From contig NZ_JAHZQZ020000012.1 of the NCBI RefSeq assembly GCF_019449275.2, positions 186,001 through 250,000 on the forward strand: a DNA stretch of 64,000 nt, in the 5' to 3' direction. The notes under the pieces are model-generated. The model saw nothing but the letters and a program-made list of their open reading frames with translations. It made no database searches and was not told the origin of the DNA. Both the position numbers and the translations under genes were made by a program. The stretch is from Microbacterium sp. HD4P20 (GTDB lineage: Bacteria > Actinomycetota > Actinomycetes > Actinomycetales > Microbacteriaceae). This document shows positions 1-8,711 of the stretch, one piece after another. Position 1 is the first letter of the stretch; every line of letters begins with the position of its first letter.

Positions 1-939
1 GCCCTGGAGGAACCCTGCGACGATGAAGGCCAGCAGCAGGAGCGTGAACAGCGGTGTGAACAGTCGCGTCAGCACGGGCGCGATGTTCTCGATGACGCTC
101 TGCTTCGCCTCGACGAGCCAGGCTGCGATGATGATCGCGCCCGCGGCGCCACAGGGCAGCAGCCATTCGACGACGAAACCGCTGGCGTCGAGGTCGATCG
201 CCGCGAAGACAGCGACGGTGAGTCCGACGAGCACAGCACCGCCGAGCGCGATGAGGACGAAGTACACGAACCACTCGCCGGTGAACCGGATGAAGTCCAT
301 GCGCGCTCGTCCTGATCTGACCGCGCCGTTGACGTACGCGATGCCGGTGACGAGCCACAGCAGCACGACCGCGTGGAGGGCAGCGAGGAACAGCGTCGCG
401 CCGTCGGGAGCGAACGGATACACCGCCATCACCACCGCCGTGATGGCGAACGGTGCCCCGACCATGACGATCGTGCTCGCCGAAGCGTGCCGCCTGACGA
501 GGAAGTACGTCGCGAGGAACGGCAGCACCAGCAGTGCCGCGAAGCGTGCGTAGAACGCCCCGTCCGCGGCCCAGTTGATGCCGAAGAGCGCGGGAGCCTT
601 GATGGCCAGACCGGCGCCGACGGCGAGCCCGAGCGCGAGCCACAGCGAGCGGCCGCGCGGCTGGGTCGGGGCGTCGGCGAACATGAGCTGCTTCCAGAGC
701 CGCTCGGAGTGCTCGCGAGCGAACTCGCGAGAGAGCTCATCGAGTGCGCCGAGTCGCTTGACGCCGACGAGGAACGCCTCGTCGGGAGCCAGGCCGGATG
801 CCTCCAGCCGGCCGATCTGGCCGCGCAGGTGGTCTTCGAGTTCGTCGACGTCCCGGCCTTCGATCGCCTCGCGTCGTGAGATGTACTCCCGCCACGTCGT
901 GAGCTGCTCCTCGACGCGCGGATCCAGGTCGCCGGTCAT
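1..939 (-). CDS. Permease-prefix-domain membrane protein (partial at window edge)
   Basis: The frame is open to base 1, so 313 residues are visible and the C-terminus is missing. The first ~60 residues are soluble and hydrophilic (start MTGDLDPRVEEQL), with a helical segment like the DUF1700 / permease prefix domain 1 that accompanies PadR regulators. From about residue 85 come six or more hydrophobic stretches, so it is an integral membrane protein. The ATG follows the PadR stop with one base between them, which implies co-transcription and probably translational coupling. PadR plus prefix-domain membrane protein is a common actinobacterial and firmicute pair, often linked to envelope stress or drug efflux; the substrate or role here is unknown. 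Confidence 0.75.
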   Translation of the reverse strand, partial: MTGDLDPRVEEQLTTWREYISRREAIEGRDVDELEDHLRGQIGRLEASGLAPDEAFLVGVKRLGALDELSREFAREHSERLWKQLMFADAPTQPRGRSLWLALGLAVGAGLAIKAPALFGINWAADGAFYARFAALLVLPFLATYFLVRRHASASTIVMVGAPFAITAVVMAVYPFAPDGATLFLAALHAVVLLWLVTGIAYVNGAVRSGRARMDFIRFTGEWFVYFVLIALGGAVLVGLTVAVFAAIDLDASGFVVEWLLPCGAAGAIIIAAWLVEAKQSVIENIAPVLTRLFTPLFTLLLLAFIVAGFLQG

Positions 940-940
940 C

Positions 941-1315
941 TCAGGCACCCCCGAACACCGGGGCGCCGGCGAAGGCGCTGCCACCGTCGCGGTCGGTCCA
1001 GACGCGCTGCAGCGCGGTGCTCACAACGCGCCACTGCCGCCGCTGCTCGGCGAAAGCCGCGCTGCCTGACGCGCTCAGCCGGTAGTGCTTGCGCGGGCGA
1101 CCGGTGGGGGAGGCTCCCCACGTGGCCTGGACGTGGCCGAGGCGCTCGAGGCGATGCAGAAGGGGATACAGCATGCCGTCACTCCATTCGAGCTCGCCGT
1201 CGGACAGTTCGCTGACGCGCTGCAGGATCGCGTAGCCGTACGACTCGCCTTCGGCGAGGATGCCCAGCACCATCGGTGTCGCGGCTGCGGCGACGAGGTC
1301 TTTGCCGATCTTCAT
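941..1315 (-). CDS. PadR family transcriptional regulator
   Basis: 124 residues. The winged-helix domain (about 10-85) carries the typical PadR core: YGYAILQRVSEL, then WSDGMLYPLLHRLERLG and GRPRKHYRLSASG. The short remaining helix is the usual dimerisation part. PadR proteins repress neighbouring genes and often themselves. It is the first gene of a two-gene operon with the membrane protein downstream. The ATG has GGGAG nearby on the coding strand, and a 17-bp direct repeat lies just upstream (separate entry), a likely autoregulatory operator. Confidence 0.9.
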   Translation of the reverse strand: MKIGKDLVAAAATPMVLGILAEGESYGYAILQRVSELSDGELEWSDGMLYPLLHRLERLGHVQATWGASPTGRPRKHYRLSASGSAAFAEQRRQWRVVSTALQRVWTDRDGGSAFAGAPVFGGA

Positions 1316-1330
1316 CAGAGCACTCCCATG

Positions 1331-1364
1331 CCTAGAGCTGCAAGGTACATAGAGCTACAAGGTA
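1331..1364. promoter_or_regulatory. Tandem 17-bp direct repeat upstream of padR
   Basis: Two head-to-tail 17-bp units (1331-1347 and 1348-1364) match at 15 of 17 positions; the shared core is TAGAGCT-R-CAAGGTA. They lie 15-50 bp upstream of the PadR start codon. PadR dimers usually bind inverted ATGT/ACAT-type sites, so a tandem repeat with a period of about 1.6 helical turns is less usual. Operator function is inferred from position only. Confidence 0.55.
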
Positions 1365-1465
1365 TCACGGCGCGCGCGCCGCGACACCCCGCGACGTGGG
1401 CATGCTCCACAATGGGCACACGAGCGGTCGATCCGGTCGCGTGAGCGCGAGACGAAGGAGCCGAC

Positions 1466-2266
1466 ATGGCACCACGGCGCGAGAAGGCGCCCCGTTCGGA
1501 GTTGAAGAACACCGCATACGAGATCTTCATCGGCATCCTGTCGATCCTGTCGATCGTCAACCTCGTGCTGATGTACGCGCTCGCGTCCGACCCGGCGCTG
1601 CAGCTGGTCCTGTCGGTCATGAACGCGCTGTTCAGCGCGATCTTCCTCGGCGACTTCGTCTACCGCATCAGCACCGCCCCCTCAGCGATGCACTATTTCT
1701 TCCGCGGGTTCGGCTGGGCCGATCTGCTTGCGAGCCTGCCTTTCGCACAGCTGAAGATCCTGCGCATCTTCCGGCTGATTCGCGTCTACCGGCTGATGCG
1801 CGATCTCGGGCCGCGCACCGTCTGGAAGACGCTGATCCACGACCGGGCGAACAGCGCCCTCATGACATTGCTGCTGATGGGCATCCTCGTGCTGCAGTTC
1901 GGCAGCCTGGCCATCCTCGCCGTCGAAGAGGACGCCGAAGGCGCGAACATCGCGTCGGCGTCCGACGCGCTGTGGTACACCGTGGTGACGATCTCCACGG
2001 TCGGCTATGGGGATCAGTTCCCCGTGACGAATGCCGGGCGGTTGATTGGCGTGCTCATCATCGTCGTGGGGGTCGGCATCTTCGGCACCTTCACCGGGTA
2101 CCTCGCGAACCTCTTCCTCGGTCCCTCCAAGACCTCGGACGCCGTGACAGATGCGGCGGCCGATGAGCCTGATGACCGCGACGCGCGCGTGCAGCAACTG
2201 CTGGCGCAGTCCGAGGAGGCGATGGCCGAGATCCGCCGGCTGCTGGCCAAAGACGCCGGCCGCTGA
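1466..2266 (+). CDS. Voltage-gated-type potassium channel
   Basis: 266 residues, inner membrane. Hydrophobic segments lie at about 18-38, 45-66 and 80-95, with an S4-like helix at 98-112 carrying arginines every third or fourth residue (LRIFRLIRVYRLMR). An outer pore helix begins near 130, the selectivity filter TVGYGD is at 178-183, and the inner helix is at about 191-215. This is the S1-S6 plan of a tetrameric Kv-type channel. The C-terminal tail (~225-266) is acidic and helical, a possible tetramer coiled coil. The start is supported by AAGGAG 7-8 bases upstream. It is transcribed alone, divergently from padR. Confidence 0.9.
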   Translation: MAPRREKAPRSELKNTAYEIFIGILSILSIVNLVLMYALASDPALQLVLSVMNALFSAIFLGDFVYRISTAPSAMHYFFRGFGWADLLASLPFAQLKILRIFRLIRVYRLMRDLGPRTVWKTLIHDRANSALMTLLLMGILVLQFGSLAILAVEEDAEGANIASASDALWYTVVTISTVGYGDQFPVTNAGRLIGVLIIVVGVGIFGTFTGYLANLFLGPSKTSDAVTDAAADEPDDRDARVQQLLAQSEEAMAEIRRLLAKDAGR

Positions 2267-2352
2267 AGCGGGAGAGCGGCCCGGGGTTTGCTGCTCATCG
2301 TGTCGGTGGTGTCTTCGAGCCTCCTCGTGAGGCCGGGCGTTCGGTGCGCTCG

Positions 2353-2376
2353 GCCGCCGGCGCCGGCGCCGGCGGC
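2353..2376. terminator. 24-bp perfect GC palindrome, probable operon-end hairpin
   Basis: A perfect 24-bp inverted repeat built from GCCGCCGGCGCC and its complement sits 2 bp past the stop of the LacI gene that ends the ytf-type operon, and between two converging genes. It could fold as a very stable hairpin. There is no T-tract, so intrinsic termination is uncertain, but position favours an end-of-transcript role. Confidence 0.5.
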
Positions 2377-2378
2377 GG

Positions 2379-3392
2379 TCAGAGCGGTGCGGCCGTGGAG
2401 TCCCGCACGATGAGGTGTGTCGCCAGTGGGGTGTCCTCGGTGACCCCGTCGGGCTCCTCGAGCGCCACCAGCACCTTCTGCATGATGAGCTCACCGAGTG
2501 CGGCGAACTCCTGGCGGACCGTCGTCAACGGCGGATACAGATAGCCGGCCTCGGGCACGTCGTCGAAGCCGACCACGCTGACGTCCCGCGGTATAGCGAG
2601 CCCTTGCTCGCGCAGCGCCGACAGCAGCCCGATCGCCATCGCGTCGTTCGCGGCGAACACGGCCGCACCGGCGGAGACGTCGAGCCTGCGCCCCGCGTCG
2701 TAGCCACTGGCGGCCGACCAGTCGCCGGCGACAGTGGGCGTCACGTCCAGACGCTGAGCGATGAGCTCGTCGCGCCACCCCCGCGCCCGCTCGAGCGCAT
2801 CGGGCGCCTGGGAAGGGCCGGCCAGGTGATGAATGCGGGTGTGGCCGAGCTCGGCGAGGTGGCGCACCGCCGCCCGGGCGCCGCGATACTGGTCGATCGA
2901 CACGATGAGCGGACTGCGGCGGGCTGTCGCTGCGACGGCGACGATCGGCACACCGAGATCGAGGGCCTGCACCGCCTCGAGCACCTCCATGTCGACCACG
3001 ATGAGCACGATCGCGTCGACGCGCTGACGAAGCAGCCCTTCGACGGCATCCCGCACGTGACCCGGGTCGGCATCCAGAGCGGTCACGGTCTCGACGTTGT
3101 AGCGCTCGCCGCGCGCCGCGATGGTGAAGTGGATGGCGATCGACGTGGGCCCGTAGTCGGCCACGCCGGGCGAGACCAGCCCGATAGTTCGCGTGCGGCG
3201 AGTCACCAGCGCACGTGCTGCGGGAGAGGGGCTGTAGCGCAGCTGCGCGATCGCCTGTTCGACGCGCGCCCGCGTGGCCGGTCGCACGTTGGGGAGATCG
3301 TTGAGAACCCGCGAGACCGTTTGGTGCGAGACCCCGGCAAGGCGCGCGACGTCGAAGATGTTCGCGGTGCGCGCCGGCTTGTCGTCGGTCAC
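2379..3392 (-). CDS. LacI family transcriptional regulator of the ytf-type operon
   Basis: 337 residues. The N-terminal HTH (about 11-31, IFDVARLAGVSHQTVSRVLN) is followed by the hinge and a periplasmic-binding-protein-like sugar sensor that ends in the usual VVGFDD and PPLTTVRQ motifs. The GTG start overlaps the preceding ATPase stop (GTGA) and has GGAGGAGG upstream, so it is translated as the last gene of the operon. It is probably the local repressor, sensing galactofuranose- or arabinose-type sugars; the candidate operator is at 9803-9828. Confidence 0.88.
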   Translation of the reverse strand: MTDDKPARTANIFDVARLAGVSHQTVSRVLNDLPNVRPATRARVEQAIAQLRYSPSPAARALVTRRTRTIGLVSPGVADYGPTSIAIHFTIAARGERYNVETVTALDADPGHVRDAVEGLLRQRVDAIVLIVVDMEVLEAVQALDLGVPIVAVAATARRSPLIVSIDQYRGARAAVRHLAELGHTRIHHLAGPSQAPDALERARGWRDELIAQRLDVTPTVAGDWSAASGYDAGRRLDVSAGAAVFAANDAMAIGLLSALREQGLAIPRDVSVVGFDDVPEAGYLYPPLTTVRQEFAALGELIMQKVLVALEEPDGVTEDTPLATHLIVRDSTAAPL

Positions 3393-4963
3393 GCGCCCTC
3401 CTCCGTACCGTTCTCATCCGCCTGTGCGACCAGTGCCAGCAGCGAGTCGACGGTCAGACTCTCCGAAGGCACAGTATCGACCACGCGCCCCGACCGGAGA
3501 ATCACCACCCGAGAGGCCACGCGCAGCACCTCCTCCAGCTCCGCCGAGATGAAGATGACGGACAGGCCATTGGCGGCCAGTTCGCCGACGAGGTTCTGGA
3601 TCTCGACCTTCGCCCCCACGTCGATGCCGCGCGTCGGCTCGTCCAGGACGAGCACCCGCGGCGACAGCGCCAGCAGCCGCGCCAGCAGCACCTTCTGCTG
3701 GTTGCCTCCCGACAGGGTTCCCGCTGGACGGTCAGGGTCGGCGGGACGGATGTCGAGCGCCTCGATCCAGCTCCGCGCGAGCTCGCGCCGGCGCTGAGGC
3801 CGCATGCGCCGGAGCACGCCGCGGTCGGCCTGGAGTGCCAGCGTGATGTTGTCTTGCACGCTGAGCGCGCCGATGATGCCCTCCGTGCGCCGATTCTCTG
3901 ACGAGTACACGACGCCGAGCTGGATGGCGCGACGCGGCGACCGCAGATCGGCGGTCCTGCCTTCGAGGCGGATGATGCCCGCGTCGAGGCGATCCACGCC
4001 GGTGACGGCGCGAGCCAGTTCTGTTCGGCCCGATCCGAGCAGGCCTGCGAGGCCGAGGACGTCGCCCTCGCGCAGCTCCAGGTCCGCGTCCGTGATGCCG
4101 GGGGCCGCCGTCACGCCGCGCGCGTCGAGGAGCGCCTGCGGAGCCTCGTCGGTCGCTTCGCCGGCCTGCCGCACGCCGAGCTCGGCGACACGACGGCCCA
4201 GCATCTTCTCGACGAGATCGATCCGCAGCAGCTCACCCGGCAGATACTCGCCGATGCGGCGTCCGTTGCGCAGCACCGTGATGCGATCGGCGATCTCGTA
4301 CACCTGATCGAGGAAGTGCGAGATGAAGACGATCGCGACGCCACGCTCCTTGAGCTCGCGAATAACGCGGAACAGCTCTGCGACCTCGTCGACGTCCAGG
4401 CTCGAGGTCGGTTCGTCGAGGACCAGGACCTTGGCGTCGACCGAGATCGCTCGCGCGATGGCGATGAGCTGCTGGATCGCGAGCGAATGGCTGCGCAGCT
4501 GGGATTCTGGGTCGATCGACACGCCCAGTCCGTCGAGCACGTCCGCGGCGCGCTGACGCATGGCGGCCCAGTCGATGATCCCCAGCTTGCGGGGTTCGCG
4601 GCCGAGGCAGATGTTCTCGGCGACCGACAGATTCGGCAGAAGGTCGATCTCCTGGTACACCGCGCTGATCCCCGCCGCGAGGGCGTCGGCGGTGCCGGAG
4701 AAGCGCACGGCACGCCCGCTCACGAAGATGCTGCCCTTGTCGGGGTGCAGCGCGCCGGTGAGGGCCTTGATGAGGGTCGACTTGCCGGCGCCGTTCTCTC
4801 CCATGAGCGAGTGCACCTCGCCGGCGAAGATCCGGAAGTCGACGGCGTCGAGCGCGAGTTCCGCGCCGTACCTCACTGTCGCCCCGGTGATCTCCATGAG
4901 CGGACGCCGCTCGTCCATCCCGCCATTATGGCGTGATCGACGAGCGGGTCCGCTCACGGTCAT
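3389..4963 (-). CDS. Second sugar ABC transporter ATPase of the ytf-type operon
   Basis: 524 residues if started at 4963, 4 bp after the permease stop; an ATG at 4918 (509 residues) is a good alternative because family homology begins there, and neither has a clear ribosome site. It is a tandem two-domain ATPase of the RbsA/MglA/YtfR type. Domain 1 has GENGAGKSTLIKAL, the degenerate signature SLAIQQ and LVLDEPTSSLD. Domain 2 has GLLGSGRTEL, LSGGNQQKVLLARLLA and VLDEPTRGIDVG. All ATP-binding motifs are intact, so it is not a relic. The operon already encodes such an ATPase at 7051-8598, and normally one suffices. It may form heterodimers with the first or serve one permease specifically. Confidence 0.9.
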   Translation of the reverse strand: MTVSGPARRSRHNGGMDERRPLMEITGATVRYGAELALDAVDFRIFAGEVHSLMGENGAGKSTLIKALTGALHPDKGSIFVSGRAVRFSGTADALAAGISAVYQEIDLLPNLSVAENICLGREPRKLGIIDWAAMRQRAADVLDGLGVSIDPESQLRSHSLAIQQLIAIARAISVDAKVLVLDEPTSSLDVDEVAELFRVIRELKERGVAIVFISHFLDQVYEIADRITVLRNGRRIGEYLPGELLRIDLVEKMLGRRVAELGVRQAGEATDEAPQALLDARGVTAAPGITDADLELREGDVLGLAGLLGSGRTELARAVTGVDRLDAGIIRLEGRTADLRSPRRAIQLGVVYSSENRRTEGIIGALSVQDNITLALQADRGVLRRMRPQRRRELARSWIEALDIRPADPDRPAGTLSGGNQQKVLLARLLALSPRVLVLDEPTRGIDVGAKVEIQNLVGELAANGLSVIFISAELEEVLRVASRVVILRSGRVVDTVPSESLTVDSLLALVAQADENGTEEGA

Positions 4964-4967
4964 GGCA

Positions 4968-5987
4968 TCATCGGCGTCGTTCGGAGCGGGCGACGATGAC
5001 GCGCTGGATCACGATGAACACCAGCAGCAGCGCTCCGACGACGATGCGGGTCCACGACGGGTCGGCACCTTCGAACGCGATGATGGTCTTGATCACGCCG
5101 TAGACGAGGACACCGATCAGCGACCCGATGACATAGCCGCTGCCGCCGGTGAGGATGGTGCCGCCGATGACCACCGCGGCGATGGCGTCGAGCTCGGTGC
5201 CCACCCCGTTGAGCGGGTAACCGGCTCCCGAGAACGCCGTCAGCACGAGGCCGGCCAGACCGCTGCAGGCGCCGCTGATCACGTAGACGAGGACTTTGGT
5301 ACGCGTCACGGGCAGACCCATCAGCCGGGCCGATTGCTCGTTGCCGCCGATCGCGTACACGGTGCGTCCGAAGCGCGTCCACTGCAGTACGAAGGTCGCG
5401 ACGGCGACGGTGAGCAGGGCCAGGATTCCCGTCGGGGTCAGGTACCAGTCGCCGACCGTGAAGCGCGTGCGCTGCAGCCAGAGCACGGCCGGATCCTCGA
5501 CCTTGATCGAGGACAGGCTCACCACGAATGCGAGTCCGCGGGCGAGGAAGAGGCCGGCGAGGGACGCGATGAACGGCTGTACATCGAAGTACTGGACGAG
5601 TATGCCGATCAGCAAGCCGATCACCGCCCCGCCGGCGATCATCGCCGGGATCGCGATGACGGCCGGCAGGCCGTCCGAGAGCAGCTTTGCGCACAGGATG
5701 CCGGTGAAGGCCATGACCGATCCCACCGACAGGTCGATGCCGCCGGTGAGGATGACGAAGGTCATTCCGACCGCCAGCACCACGAGGTACGCGTTGTTCA
5801 GCAGCAGCGCCGACAGGTTGCGCGGCGCGATGAAGTTGCCGAACGCGATCTGTGCGCCGATCAGCAGGACCAGCAGGATCACTACCGCGGCCAGGGTGGG
5901 CATGAGCCCGGCGTGCCGGCTCATGAAGGTGCGGTATCTCGATGCGAGGCCCTCAGAGAGCCCGGTCCGCTCGTGCAGGGTCGTCAT
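4968..5987 (-). CDS. yjfF: Sugar ABC transporter permease, YjfF-like
   Basis: 339 residues, about ten membrane helices, BPD_transp_2 (RbsC/YjfF) family. It carries the family stretch AVGMTFVILTGGIDLSVGSV (about 80-99) and AIGGNEQSARLMG, AGYPLNGVGTELDAIAAVV. These match the E. coli YjfF pattern (AVGMTFVILSGGIDLSVGSV, AGYALAGVGVELDAIASVV) as I remember it. The ATG overlaps the upstream permease stop (ATGA). Together with the YtfT-like protein it should form the heteromeric membrane channel for a furanose sugar. Confidence 0.88.
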   Translation of the reverse strand: MTTLHERTGLSEGLASRYRTFMSRHAGLMPTLAAVVILLVLLIGAQIAFGNFIAPRNLSALLLNNAYLVVLAVGMTFVILTGGIDLSVGSVMAFTGILCAKLLSDGLPAVIAIPAMIAGGAVIGLLIGILVQYFDVQPFIASLAGLFLARGLAFVVSLSSIKVEDPAVLWLQRTRFTVGDWYLTPTGILALLTVAVATFVLQWTRFGRTVYAIGGNEQSARLMGLPVTRTKVLVYVISGACSGLAGLVLTAFSGAGYPLNGVGTELDAIAAVVIGGTILTGGSGYVIGSLIGVLVYGVIKTIIAFEGADPSWTRIVVGALLLVFIVIQRVIVARSERRR

Positions 5988-7051
5988 CGCGACACCACCT
6001 CCGTCTGGGTCTGCGCGGCCGCCGGGGGAGCGGCATCCGTGTCGTCGTCGTCTCGCCGCCGTGTCATGAGCCTGCGCACGAACCGGTGGAGCTGCGGCGA
6101 CTGCACCAGCACCACGACGATCACGACCGCCGCGAAGAACACCGGCGCCTGAGCCGAGGGCACCCCGAGGAAGAGGATCGTCGACTCGAGCGTCTGGATG
6201 GTGAAGACCCCGACCACGGTTCCGGCGATGGTGAACTTGCCGCCCATGAGCGAGGTGCCGCCGAGAACGACGGCCAGGATCGCGTAGAGCTCGATGTAGA
6301 GGCCGGCGGCGTTGGCGTCGGCGGCCATGATGTTCGAGCTGTAGAGGATGCCGGCGAGTCCCGCCAGCAGGCCGCTGGCCACATACGCGCCGAAGACGAT
6401 GCCGCGCGACCGGACGCCGGCGAGCCGGCTGGCCTCGGGGTTGATGCCCACCGCCTCGGTGAGCACGCCCAGGGCGGTGCGCCGCTCGACGAGCGCGATG
6501 ACGGCGATGGCGGCCGCCGAGATGAAAAGCGCGAAGGGCAGGCCGAGCGCGTACCCGGTGGCGATGAACTTGTACGGTGCGCTGGTCACGGTCGTGATGA
6601 AGCCATCGGTGATCAGCAGCGCCATTCCGCGCCCGGCGAGCATGAGCACGAGCGTGGCGATGATGGGCTGGATGCCGACCACCGAGACGAGCAGGCCGTT
6701 CCAGGCGCCGAGCACCAGGGCCACCAGCAGGGCGGTGACGAGCGCGATCGCGACCGTGCCGATGCCGCCCGGATCGGAGGATCCGTCGATGATCGTCAGC
6801 GCGACCGCGCCCGAGACGGCCATGATCGCGCCGACCGAGAGGTCGATGCCTCGGGTCGCGATGACGATCGTCATGCCCAGCGCGACGAGCATGAGCGGCG
6901 CGCTGTTGCGGAGGATGTCGATCAGCGGACCGTAGAGCTGGCCTTCGCGGAACGTGATGCCGATGAACTGCGGCCGCGCGATCGTGTTGACCACGATCAG
7001 CGCGATCAGCGCGGCAATCGGCCAGAACAGCCGATGCTTCATGAGCTTCAT
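5984..7051 (-). CDS. ytfT: Sugar ABC transporter permease, YtfT-like
   Basis: 355 residues from the ATG at 7051, which shares one base with the preceding TGA and has GGGAGG seven bases upstream (a GTG at 7054 is possible but less likely). Many-helix membrane protein with ALGMTIVIATRGIDLSVGAI and NAAGLYIELYAILAVVLGG, the YtfT-type motifs. It precedes the YjfF-like permease with a 4-bp overlap. In E. coli the YtfT/YjfF pair carries galactofuranose; related systems in other bacteria carry arabinose. Confidence 0.88.
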   Translation of the reverse strand: MKLMKHRLFWPIAALIALIVVNTIARPQFIGITFREGQLYGPLIDILRNSAPLMLVALGMTIVIATRGIDLSVGAIMAVSGAVALTIIDGSSDPGGIGTVAIALVTALLVALVLGAWNGLLVSVVGIQPIIATLVLMLAGRGMALLITDGFITTVTSAPYKFIATGYALGLPFALFISAAAIAVIALVERRTALGVLTEAVGINPEASRLAGVRSRGIVFGAYVASGLLAGLAGILYSSNIMAADANAAGLYIELYAILAVVLGGTSLMGGKFTIAGTVVGVFTIQTLESTILFLGVPSAQAPVFFAAVVIVVVLVQSPQLHRFVRRLMTRRRDDDDTDAAPPAAAQTQTEVVSR

Positions 7052-8598
7052 CACGCTGCCCTCCCTTCGCCATCGTTGGCGATGTTGTCGATGAGTCGGT
7101 CGAGATCGGCCTCGCGGGAGTCGAGCTCGCCGACGCGCCGGCGGTCGCGCATCACGATCACGCGCTGAGCCAATCGAAGCACTTCTTCGAGCTCGGAGGA
7201 GATGAAGACCACCGAGAGGCCCTGCGCCGACAGCTCGGCGACCTTGCGCTGGATGTCGGCCTTGGCGCCGACGTCGATTCCGCGGGTGGGTTCGTCGAGG
7301 ATGATCAGCTGCGGGGCCGTGGCCAGCCAGCGGGCCAGGAGCACCTTCTGCTGATTTCCGCCGGAGAGGTTGCGGATGAGCGCGTTCGGGTCGGCCGGAC
7401 GGATGCCGAGGGCGCCCATGTACTCGCGAACCACCTCGTCCTGCTCGCTGCGGCGCACCTTGCGCAGCCAGCCTCGTTTCGCCTGGATCCCCAGCACGAG
7501 GTTCTCGGCCACCGTGAGGTCTCCGATGATGCCCTCGGCGCGACGATCCTCCGACGAGAAGGCGATGCGGCGGTCGATGGCGTGGCGCGGCGAGCCGATG
7601 CGGGAGGGCAGGCCGTCGATCTCGATGGTTCCGCTGTCGGCTCGGTCGGCGCCGTAGAGCAGGCGCACGAGCTCGGTGCGGCCCGATCCGAGCAGTCCAG
7701 CGATGCCGACGACCTCGCCGGGGTGGACGTCGATGTCTGAGGGGGCGAGCACGCCGCGGCGGCCGATGCCCCGGGCGCGGACGACGGGCGTTCCGGAACG
7801 GTCGATCTCGCGCATGGAAGATTCCGAGATCGCGGCCAGATCGGCCAGCTCTCGCCCGAGCATGAGGCTGACCAGCTCTTCGCGCGGCAGCTCGTCGGCG
7901 CGGTGCTCGCCGACCAGTCGGCCGTTGCGAAGCACCGTGATCCGGTCGGAGATCTCGTACACCTGGTCGAGGAAGTGGCTCACGAAGAGGATCGCGACGC
8001 CACGGTCGCGCAGATCGCGGACGACGGCGAACAGCTGTTCGACCTCGCCGCGGTCCAGGCTCGACGTCGGCTCGTCGAGCACGAGCACCTTGGCGTCGAG
8101 CACCATCGCGCGAGCGATCGCCACGAGCTGCTGGATCGCGATGGACTGGCTCGCGAGGGCCGAGCGGGTATCGATCTGCAGCCCCAGGCTGGCCAGCTGC
8201 TCGGCCGCGCGACGGTGCGCGCCCGACCAGTCGATGCCCGCACCACGCCGGGGTTCGTGCCCGAGCATGACGTTCTCGCCGACGGAGAGGTTCGCGCAGA
8301 GGTTGACCTCTTGGTACACGGTGGAGATTCCGGCGTGCTGGGCATCGGCGGCGGTGGTGAACGTGTGCGGTGCTCCATCGACGACGATCGAGCCGGCGTC
8401 CACGGCGTAGACACCGGTGAGCGCCTTGATGAGGGTGGACTTGCCAGCCCCGTTCTCTCCCATCAGCGAGTGGACCTCGCCCGGGCGGAGGGTGAAGTCG
8501 ACGCCGTCGAGGGCGAGGACTCCGGGGAAGCGGACGGTGATGCCGCGCATCGCGATGATGGGCGATGGCTCGGCGGGCGTTGCTGAGGCGGCGGACAT
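7051..8598 (-). CDS. ytfR: Sugar ABC transporter ATPase, YtfR-like
   Basis: 515 residues. Two nucleotide-binding domains: the first with GENGAGKSTLIKAL, the SIAIQQ signature variant and VLVLDEPTSSLD; the second with GLLGSGRTELVRLL, LSGGNQQKVLLARWLA and ILDEPTRGIDVG. It energises uptake through the two following permeases and lies between the binding protein and the YtfT-like permease, the canonical ytf gene order. It is a close paralogue of the ATPase at 3389-4963. Confidence 0.9.
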   Translation of the reverse strand: MSAASATPAEPSPIIAMRGITVRFPGVLALDGVDFTLRPGEVHSLMGENGAGKSTLIKALTGVYAVDAGSIVVDGAPHTFTTAADAQHAGISTVYQEVNLCANLSVGENVMLGHEPRRGAGIDWSGAHRRAAEQLASLGLQIDTRSALASQSIAIQQLVAIARAMVLDAKVLVLDEPTSSLDRGEVEQLFAVVRDLRDRGVAILFVSHFLDQVYEISDRITVLRNGRLVGEHRADELPREELVSLMLGRELADLAAISESSMREIDRSGTPVVRARGIGRRGVLAPSDIDVHPGEVVGIAGLLGSGRTELVRLLYGADRADSGTIEIDGLPSRIGSPRHAIDRRIAFSSEDRRAEGIIGDLTVAENLVLGIQAKRGWLRKVRRSEQDEVVREYMGALGIRPADPNALIRNLSGGNQQKVLLARWLATAPQLIILDEPTRGIDVGAKADIQRKVAELSAQGLSVVFISSELEEVLRLAQRVIVMRDRRRVGELDSREADLDRLIDNIANDGEGRAA

Positions 8599-8711
8599 GC
8601 GCGCTGCTTTCGTTGGTCGGCGTTCAGGGATCCGGCAGCGTCCGGTGGGGTCCGCTGCCCGAGCGTCCCGCCGTGGCCCGGGGGGTGGCCACGGCGGGAC
8701 GACGATCGGGA

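Noticed and set aside
4968..7073. 701-codon frame fused to the YjfF-like permease
   Set aside because: The first half is an antisense-like, Arg/His-rich frame overlapping the YtfT-like permease; the true permease starts at 5987.
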